Origin: Frankiaceae bacterium
GTDB taxonomy: Bacteria; Actinomycetota; Actinomycetes; JAVEEJ01
Assembly: GCA_030840515.1 (NCBI GenBank)
Contig: JAVEEJ010000035.1
Coordinates: forward strand, 1 to 13,104
Reading direction: 5' to 3'
DNA: 13,104 nt
This document shows positions 6,470 through 11,712 of this stretch, piece by piece. Made by a program: the position numbers and the translations under genes. The notes under the pieces were generated by a model. It saw only the letters and a program-made list of their open reading frames with translations. It did not search any database and had not been told where the DNA came from. Each line of letters starts with the position of its first letter. Position 1 is the stretch's first letter.

Positions 6470-7203
6470 GCCACCGCGGAAGGAAGCGACACCAGCCCGT
6501 GCTCGCGTAGCGGACCGAGCTCGAGGGACCTCGACTCGCACCACTGCTTGATGGCAGGCAGCGCACCGAGCGTCGCCCTCCAGGACCACGGCGCGCTGGT
6601 GCAGTCAGAGTCGTGCAGCAGGATCGTTCCGCCGCCGTCGAGCTGGCTCGTCACCAGTGTCGCCACGGACTCCGGGGTCGCGCGCTCCTCCCAGTCCTTG
6701 CCCCACGCCGTCCACAACACGGTGCGCAGGCCCTGCTCACGAGCGGCCACGAGAGCGGCACCCGTGAGCGCGCCGTAAGGCGGCCGGAAGAGCTCCGGTC
6801 GCACACCGGTCTGGGTCTCGATGAGGTCAGCGGTGCGCGCGAGCTGGTCAGCGGTCTGGCGGCCGGGCAGATGCCGGATGTGGTTGCGGTGGTCCCAGCT
6901 GTGCACGGCGAGCTCATGGCCCGCGTCCCGCAGCCGGGGGGCGATGTCGGGGTGGCGCAGGCACATCGTGCCGAGCAGGAAGAACGTCGCGCGGACATCG
7001 AGTCGCTCGAGCTCGGCGATGAAGGACGGCGTGCTGGCTGTGTCGGGGCCGTCGTCGAAGGTGAGGGCCACGTGGTCGGTGCGTCCGCGGCCGACGAGCC
7101 AGGGCCACGCGGGGCGCAGCGGTGGAAGGAAGGCCAGCAGCGGAAGCGCCTGCAGTCCCGCGGCCACCGCAAGCGCACCCCCGAGCGCTCCGCGTCGGCT
7201 CAC
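6466..7203 (-). CDS. Membrane-anchored NodB-type polysaccharide/glycolipid deacetylase
   Basis: A 245-residue carbohydrate-esterase-4 (NodB) protein. The N-terminus (about 8-36) is hydrophobic and begins MSRRG, fitting a signal anchor that puts the enzyme outside the membrane. Catalytic motifs: TFDDGPD at 48-54 (D50 base, D51 metal), HSWDH at 101-105 (metal histidines H101 and H105), RPPYG at 140-144 (catalytic-base-pairing arginine), WGKDW at 167-171 and LLHDSD at 195-200 (catalytic histidine H197). All key residues are present, so it should be an active metal-dependent N- or O-deacetylase. Possible substrates are peptidoglycan, an exopolysaccharide or a lipid-linked amino sugar. GTG at 7203 overlaps the TGA of the preceding fusion gene (GTGA), and its own stop overlaps the transporter start. 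The preceding protein ends with a NodB-like domain lacking these motifs, so this gene may supply the activity. Confidence 0.92.
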   Translation of the reverse strand: MSRRGALGGALAVAAGLQALPLLAFLPPLRPAWPWLVGRGRTDHVALTFDDGPDTASTPSFIAELERLDVRATFFLLGTMCLRHPDIAPRLRDAGHELAVHSWDHRNHIRHLPGRQTADQLARTADLIETQTGVRPELFRPPYGALTGAALVAAREQGLRTVLWTAWGKDWEERATPESVATLVTSQLDGGGTILLHDSDCTSAPWSWRATLGALPAIKQWCESRSLELGPLREHGLVSLPSAVA

Positions 7204-9683
7204 GCGCGCGCCCAGGCCGCCGGGAGCGGCTCGATGCGCAGACCCTCACCCTGCACGGAGCGACGCACCGTGGTGAGCGCAGCAGCGAGCTGTGCCGGGT
7301 CGGTCGCGGTCAGGTCCAGCACGGCAACGGAGCTGCCCTTCATCTCCGGGATCTGCGACGGAGTGAAGCGGTAACGGGCCACGGCGAACGGCGTATGCGA
7401 TGCCCGGGCCTCCGACAGCGAGACAAGCCCGAGGCCGTGGAGGCACACGACTGCGCCTGCGCGCTGGCCGGTGGACTCCGCCAGCTCGCGCGCCGCACCG
7501 GAGAAGGCGGCGGTGGCCCGGCGCGGCGTACGCGGGAGCTTGGCGGGCGCGGCCGCGAGCACCGAGACGCCGCGCCGCTCGAGAGCCTGCACGGCCTGGG
7601 GGTGGGACCTCGCCAGCGCCGGCTGCAGCACGACGCTGACCCCCGCAGCGCCCAGGATGTCGGGCGCGGTCGGTGCGGTGAGACCTTGCTCATCCAGCAG
7701 GACCGCGAGGTAGACAGCCCCGCTGTGCGCGGGGACCCGCGCCGTGCTGCCGAAGCCGCGCTCGGTTGCCTCCGAGATGCCGTAGGACAACCCGACGACC
7801 ACCACCGGCACCGCCGCGAGAACCGCCGCGGTGCGCCGGGCCCAACCCGACACCGCAGGTGCGGGGACGCGACGCGGCCGGGTGACCGGCTGCTCGGCGC
7901 GGGCGAGGTTCGTGACGAGCTGGGTGGGGTCCTCGGTGAAGACCGCGCGGGCCCGGCCCGCCAGCTCAGCACCCGCCGGAGTCGCCGCCAGCTGGTGGAG
8001 CGCGGCGATCAGCTCGTCATCGTCGGCGGCGTAGGCGGCGATGCCCTGCGCGGCCATCTCTTCAGCGTTGCGGTGCCCGTGTCCCGGGAGACAGGCGTGG
8101 CCGATCACCGGCACACCCGCCGCGAAAGCCTCGACGCTGGCCAGCCCGCCCGCGTTGTGCACCACGACGTCGGCGGCGGCGTAGAGCGGTCGCACGTCAT
8201 CCACCCAGCCGACGGCGGTGACATCGGGATCCCCGGCGAGCTCGGCGCGCAGCTGCTCGTTGCGACCGCAGAGCAACACGGGGCGCAGGCCGGCTGCGGC
8301 GACTGTGCGCGCTGTCGACGCGGCGTCTCCCACTCCCCAGGAGCCAGTGACCAGCAGTGCGACTCGCTCGCCTTCGAGGCCCATGGCCTTGCGCGCAGCC
8401 ACGCGCTCGGCCGCGGTCACCGGCTCGGCCAGTCGAGGCGGAAGGACAGGACCACATGCCCACGCGGGTCGACCGGTGCGCGCAGAAGCCATCGTCGCGC
8501 TGTCGCCGTACGCCGCCAGGTAGAGGTCGGTGCCGTTGTCGAGCCAGAGCGCGTGGACTTCGGGGTCGGTGAGGTATGTCAGGGCCGGCACCGCGAGCCG
8601 GTTGGCCCGCCGCAGCTGCCCGAGCGCTCGCCCGGCCAACGGGTAGGTCGCCACGACGACGCCGGTGCCCTTCGCGAGGCGCAGCAGCTGGCGACGGGCG
8701 AGCGAGGCGATGACCAGCGCCGCGCGGTTGAGCAGCTTCTCCTCGTCGAGCCGGGCGTAGAGCCACTCATAGCTGCGGGGGGCGTGCTTGAGCTGCTCGC
8801 CGTAGACGAGCTTGATGATGCGACCCATCCCGAGCGGCAGCAGCGTGAGGTAGTCGACGACCTCGACGCGCACCTTCGACTCGCGCAGCCGACGAGCGAG
8901 CTCATAGGCGACGCCATCGTGTCCTGCGCCCATGCTCGCCGAGACCACGAGCACCTCGGGCCGCGGCTGCGCCAGCGCCATCCGCGGAGCGGCCAGCCTC
9001 CAGCCGACCAGCGCCAGCACCGCGCCGGCCGCGATGTCGAGGACGTAGTGGTTGCCCGTCGCGAGGATGACGAACGAGGTGAGCGCCAGGTGCCCGGCGG
9101 CAAGCCGGCGGGGCCACCGGCGCTCGGTGACCGAGCGCACGAGGAGCAGCACGAACAGCGCCCAACCGATGTGCAGGCTCGGCACTGAGGCGTACTGGTT
9201 CGTGTGCGCGGCGAGCGCGGAGCTCTGTTCCCACGAGCCCCAGGTGCCCGACGCGGCGACGACGTCGACGAAGCCCGAGTTGGGCAGCAGTCGCGGCGGC
9301 GCGGTGGGCAAGGCCACGAACACCGCGAACGCGATGAGGTTGATGAGCACCAGCGCGTTGCGCGCCCGTCGGTAGGCCTGGGGGAAGCGGGCATAGACGG
9401 CGACGAGTACGGCGAGCGTCACGCTCACGTGTGCGAGGTCGTAGTAGCTCGACAGGGTCACGGTGAGGGCGTGGCTGGAGGCCGTGATGTGGTCGAGCGT
9501 CCGCTCGACGTCGATGTGAAGCAGCCCCTCGAGCCGCAGCAGAGCGGCGCCACGGTCGAGCGCGCTGCCGACTCGCGCACCCACGATGTCCACCAGGTAG
9601 TCGTAGGCGACGACCAGCGCCAGCACCACGAGAACCTCGCCCAGCCAGTGTGGGCGCGCGCGTGAAGTGTCCTTGATGTCCAT
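7200..9683 (-). CDS. PAP2_3 phosphatase / MGDG-synthase-like glycosyltransferase / degenerate NodB-like fusion
   Basis: An 827-residue multidomain membrane protein. Residues 1-235 form a PAP2_3 (inositol-phosphoceramide-synthase-like) domain with about six helices: PTAPPRLLP at 126-134, SVPSLHIGWAL at 166-176 (active His171) and GNHYVLD at 210-216 (His212, Asp216). Residues about 242-590 form a GT-B glycosyltransferase of the MGDG synthase/GT28 type: VLVVSASMGAGHDGVA at 244-259, VYGEQLKH at 293-300, VGWVDDVRPLYAAADVVVHNAGG at 491-513 and the nucleotide-sugar loop GGLASVEAFAAGVPVIG. A membrane helix (about 614-635) leads to a C-terminal domain (655-827) with NodB-like layout (TAPDILGAAGVSVVLQP, HPQAVQALERRGVSVLAA) but with VLLDEQG where TFDDGP is expected and no HSxxH or RPPYG. 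The ATG at 9683 is chosen for AGGG just upstream and position before the first helix. It heads a coupled operon with a deacetylase and a transporter. Sugar and lipid acceptor are unknown. Confidence 0.88.
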   Translation of the reverse strand: MDIKDTSRARPHWLGEVLVVLALVVAYDYLVDIVGARVGSALDRGAALLRLEGLLHIDVERTLDHITASSHALTVTLSSYYDLAHVSVTLAVLVAVYARFPQAYRRARNALVLINLIAFAVFVALPTAPPRLLPNSGFVDVVAASGTWGSWEQSSALAAHTNQYASVPSLHIGWALFVLLLVRSVTERRWPRRLAAGHLALTSFVILATGNHYVLDIAAGAVLALVGWRLAAPRMALAQPRPEVLVVSASMGAGHDGVAYELARRLRESKVRVEVVDYLTLLPLGMGRIIKLVYGEQLKHAPRSYEWLYARLDEEKLLNRAALVIASLARRQLLRLAKGTGVVVATYPLAGRALGQLRRANRLAVPALTYLTDPEVHALWLDNGTDLYLAAYGDSATMASARTGRPAWACGPVLPPRLAEPVTAAERVAARKAMGLEGERVALLVTGSWGVGDAASTARTVAAAGLRPVLLCGRNEQLRAELAGDPDVTAVGWVDDVRPLYAAADVVVHNAGGLASVEAFAAGVPVIGHACLPGHGHRNAEEMAAQGIAAYAADDDELIAALHQLAATPAGAELAGRARAVFTEDPTQLVTNLARAEQPVTRPRRVPAPAVSGWARRTAAVLAAVPVVVVGLSYGISEATERGFGSTARVPAHSGAVYLAVLLDEQGLTAPTAPDILGAAGVSVVLQPALARSHPQAVQALERRGVSVLAAAPAKLPRTPRRATAAFSGAARELAESTGQRAGAVVCLHGLGLVSLSEARASHTPFAVARYRFTPSQIPEMKGSSVAVLDLTATDPAQLAAALTTVRRSVQGEGLRIEPLPAAWARA

Positions 9684-9723
9684 CACCCTGTCGGCAGGCT
9701 TGTGGCGACCCCCCGGGCTGCCC

Positions 9724-9738
9724 GGGCCATGGTGGCCC
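9724..9738. repeat. Short inverted repeat upstream of the fusion gene
   Basis: GGGCCA (9724-9729) and TGGCCC (9733-9738) form a perfect 6-base stem around TGG, 41 bases upstream of the fusion gene start. On the minus strand a TACCCT hexamer (plus positions 9749 to 9744) lies just beyond it and could be the -10 box of the operon, which would place this stem at the start of the transcript. Weak evidence; such repeats are common at this GC content. Confidence 0.3.
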
Positions 9739-9787
9739 CGTTGAGGGTAACGGCTCGGTGGCCGGCTCGCGGCAAGGTGGCAGCACT

Positions 9788-9831
9788 GGTCAGGCACAGA
9801 TCAGGCGCAGGTCAGGCGCAGATCAGGCGAT
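9788..9831. repeat. Four tandem 11-bp direct repeats in a divergent promoter, candidate regulator-binding array
   Basis: Units GGTCAGGCACA (9788-9798), GATCAGGCGCA (9799-9809), GGTCAGGCGCA (9810-9820) and GATCAGGCGAT (9821-9831, last two bases diverged) follow each other with no spacer. Second base alternates G/A, so the array also reads as two near-identical 22-mers. An 11-bp period puts each unit on the same face of the helix, as expected for cooperative binding of response-regulator dimers. The core GGTCA and the 11-nt period resemble direct-repeat units of Streptomyces PhoP PHO boxes (consensus as I recall it begins G, G/T, TCA). Units 1 and 3 match about 8 of 11 positions, units 2 and 4 fewer. 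The repeats are a direct observation; the PhoP link is inference. Confidence 0.8.
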
Positions 9832-9834
9832 ACT
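9829..9834 (+). promoter_or_regulatory. Candidate -10 box of a leaderless ceramidase-like gene
   Basis: GATACT lies 6 bases before the GTG at 9841 and there is no Shine-Dalgarno sequence in between, so transcription would begin at or near the start codon. The -35 position is occupied by the 11-bp repeat array instead of a recognisable -35 hexamer, which is the arrangement seen at activator-dependent promoters of the PhoB/PhoP type. Confidence 0.4.
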
Positions 9835-9840
9835 CCACGC

Positions 9841-11013
9841 GTGACGCCACCCCCGCAGGTGCACGGTCGGGGGTTGGAGGTGGGTTTCGGCAGCGCCGTG
9901 ATCACCCCGCCCATGCCCGTCGTGCTCGCCGGGTTCGGTGCCCGCAAGGGCCTCGTGAGCGAGGTGCACGACGACCTCGAGGTGCACGCGGTGTTTCTGC
10001 GCAACGGTGGCCAGTCGCTGTGCCTGCTTGTGCTGGACCTCCTGATGCTCGGGCCGGAGGTGGCGGGGCCGCTTCGGGCGAAGGTCGCGGGCGCGCTGGG
10101 GCTGGACCACTCGAGCGTGCTGACCAGCTGCACCCACACCCACTCCGGACCGGCTGCCACGCTCCACACCAAGCGCATCGGATGGCCGATGCCCGAGCAG
10201 TACGCCGAGCTGCTGGTCGGCCAGTGCGTAAACGCCGGCATAGCGGCACAGAACTCGGCCGAGCCGGTCGCGCTGGGCTATGCCAGGGGCCGGCTCCCCG
10301 TCGACCTCAGCCTCAACCGGCGCGGACTTCCCTACGACCCGCAGCTGTCCTTGGTCGAGGTTCGGCGCCCTGACGGGACGCTCGCTGGGACGCTGGCCAA
10401 TGTCGGGATTCACCCTGTGGCACTGGGCATCGACTGCCGGGCGATCTCGGGGGACTGGCCGACGGTCACCCGCGGCGAGCTGCGCGGCTCGTCCGCGGCC
10501 CCGGCCGTCGTGATCCAGGGTGCGTCAGGGGACGTCAACCCGAGGCGTGACCCGCACACCGACCCCACTCCTGGCGGCAACTGGGACACGGCCAGCGAGC
10601 TGGGTCGAGAGATCGCCGAGGTGGTCGACGGCCTTCGTGCCTCGGCGCGACCGGTGGGGGGTGAGCAGCTGGTGCCGCTCGTCCGGCAGGAGCGGTTGCG
10701 AGCGGGCCTGACCCTGCCGGCCCTGCTCGCCGGCCGCGCGTTGCGCAAGGTGGATGTCGAGCTCGTCGAGTGGCGGCTCGGGGACATCTCCCTCGTTGCG
10801 GTGCCGGGAGAGGCCTTCCACGCGTTGGGCCGGGACATCGAGCGCGCCCGCGGGGATCGGGTGCTGCTGGCCGGGCTTGCCCCGAGCTGGCTCGGCTACC
10901 TGCCGCAGCCCTGGGGCAAGGGCTATGAGGAGAAGATGAGCTACGGGCGAGGGTTCACCAGCGCGGTTGCCCGCGCGCTGCTCAGTCCTCCTCCGGACGA
11001 CGCAGGCGCTTGA
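9841..11013 (+). CDS. Short neutral/alkaline ceramidase-like amidase (N-terminal domain only)
   Basis: A 390-residue protein matching the catalytic N-terminal domain of neutral ceramidases; full enzymes have about 640-700 residues, so the C-terminal immunoglobulin-like domain is absent. Motifs: VGFGSAVITPP at 14-24, CTHTHSGP at 97-104 (zinc ligands H99 and H101), GIHPVALG at 189-196 (third His, H191), SGDWP at 203-207, VIQGASGDVNP at 224-234, VAVPGEAFHALG at 319-330 (candidate ligand E324) and SWLGYLPQPWGKGYEE near 349-364. The known catalytic serine of Pseudomonas ceramidase lies in GDVSP; here that position is Asn233, so the substrate or mechanism may differ. No signal peptide is visible from the GTG start, unlike secreted ceramidases, so it may act in the cytosol on an N-acyl lipid or another amide. 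Divergent from the fusion operon across a repeat array; its 3' end overlaps the ArfB gene by 32 bases. Confidence 0.85.
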   Translation: MTPPPQVHGRGLEVGFGSAVITPPMPVVLAGFGARKGLVSEVHDDLEVHAVFLRNGGQSLCLLVLDLLMLGPEVAGPLRAKVAGALGLDHSSVLTSCTHTHSGPAATLHTKRIGWPMPEQYAELLVGQCVNAGIAAQNSAEPVALGYARGRLPVDLSLNRRGLPYDPQLSLVEVRRPDGTLAGTLANVGIHPVALGIDCRAISGDWPTVTRGELRGSSAAPAVVIQGASGDVNPRRDPHTDPTPGGNWDTASELGREIAEVVDGLRASARPVGGEQLVPLVRQERLRAGLTLPALLAGRALRKVDVELVEWRLGDISLVAVPGEAFHALGRDIERARGDRVLLAGLAPSWLGYLPQPWGKGYEEKMSYGRGFTSAVARALLSPPPDDAGA

Positions 11014-11410
11014 CCTGGCCGCGCCGCTTCTTGTCGTCGATCCGACGCTGGGTCGCGGCCCGTGAGGGCTTTGTCGGCCGGCGTGGTCTCGGCGGCGGGG
11101 CGGTGGCCTCCGCCAGCACGGTGGCGAGCCTCGCCAGGGCCGCCTCGCGGTTGCGCAGCTGCGAGCGGTGCTCGGAGGCGGCGATCGTCAGCACCCCGTC
11201 CACCAGGCGCCCGGAGAGGCGCTCGAGCGCGCGCGCCCGGTGGGTCGGACCCAAACTCGGCGAGCGCTCGACGTCGAAGGACAGCTCGGCCCTGCTGTCG
11301 GCTGTGTTGACCCCTTGCCCGCCTGGCCCACTGGATCGGCTGAACCGCCAGCGCAGCTCGTCGTCAGGGATGACGAGTCCGGCCCTGACCTGAAGGCCGT
11401 CCCCCGTCAT
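10982..11410 (-). CDS. arfB: ArfB (YaeJ-type) alternative ribosome-rescue peptidyl-tRNA hydrolase
   Basis: A 142-residue release-factor-like protein of the usual ArfB length. The catalytic GGQ loop is clear: SRSSGPGGQGVNTADSRAEL at 24-43 (GGQ at 30-32), inside the small domain-3-like fold that runs to about residue 100. A flexible, basic C-terminal tail follows (KPSRAATQRRIDDKKRRGQVKRLRR), which in the family enters the empty mRNA channel of stalled ribosomes so that GGQ can hydrolyse the peptidyl-tRNA. It lacks codon-recognition domains, distinguishing it from RF1/RF2. The ATG at 11410 overlaps the TGA of the upstream acetyltransferase gene (ATGA), so it is the last gene of a coupled run. 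Its stop lies inside the 3' end of the convergent ceramidase-like gene. Confidence 0.93.
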   Translation of the reverse strand: MTGDGLQVRAGLVIPDDELRWRFSRSSGPGGQGVNTADSRAELSFDVERSPSLGPTHRARALERLSGRLVDGVLTIAASEHRSQLRNREAALARLATVLAEATAPPPRPRRPTKPSRAATQRRIDDKKRRGQVKRLRRPEED

Positions 11411-11712
11411 GCCCTGCCGAGCAGGTCGTCGTACTCGCCCTCATGCCGTTGCAGGTAGGACCGCACGAACGGGCACGTCGCGACAACCCTCATGCCCCGC
11501 GCGCGGATGTCCTCCAACAGCCCGCGTGCCAGAGCCGAGCCGAGGCCGTGGCCCTCGAACTCCGGGTCGATGACGGTGTGTGTGATGACGCGCCGGTCGG
11601 GATAGCCGACATACTCGGAGTAGCCGGCCATGACTCCATCGAGGCGGATCTCGTAGCGGCTGAGCTCGGCGTTGTCGGTGACGCTCGGCTCACCGGGCGG
11701 CTGCTCGCTCAT
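11407..11712 (-). CDS. Small GNAT-like N-acetyltransferase (YjdJ / Acetyltransf_CG type)
   Basis: A 101-residue minimal GNAT-fold protein. A strand pair (RYEIRLDGVMAGYSEYVGYPDRRVITHTVIDPEF, 19-52) leads into the acetyl-CoA pyrophosphate loop and helix EGHGLGSALARGLLEDIRARG (53-73), then VVATCPFVRSYLQRHEGEYDDLL (75-97). The THTVIDPEFEGHGLGS and CPFVRSYLQRHEGEY blocks are the hallmark of the short YjdJ-like family. Its biological acceptor is not known. ATG at 11712 overlaps the TGA of the flavoprotein gene (ATGA), and its own stop overlaps the ArfB start in the same way, giving three coupled genes. The products have no obvious common pathway. Confidence 0.9.
   Translation of the reverse strand: MSEQPPGEPSVTDNAELSRYEIRLDGVMAGYSEYVGYPDRRVITHTVIDPEFEGHGLGSALARGLLEDIRARGMRVVATCPFVRSYLQRHEGEYDDLLGRA

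Noticed and set aside
7122..9188. A 688-codon open frame on the plus strand opposite the fusion gene
   Set aside because: Its translation is Arg/Gly/His-rich with no family motif, while the minus-strand frame encodes clear PAP2, GT-B and NodB-like domains. It is a GC-bias shadow.
9714..9728. CCCGGGCTGCCCGGG as a terminator
   Set aside because: It lies upstream of both divergent genes, has no U-tract, and self-complementary CCCGGG blocks are frequent at this GC content.
9788..9831. The 11-bp repeats as a CRISPR fragment or plasmid iterons
   Set aside because: Units are contiguous with no spacers, are far too short for CRISPR repeats, and no replication-initiator gene or origin features are nearby.
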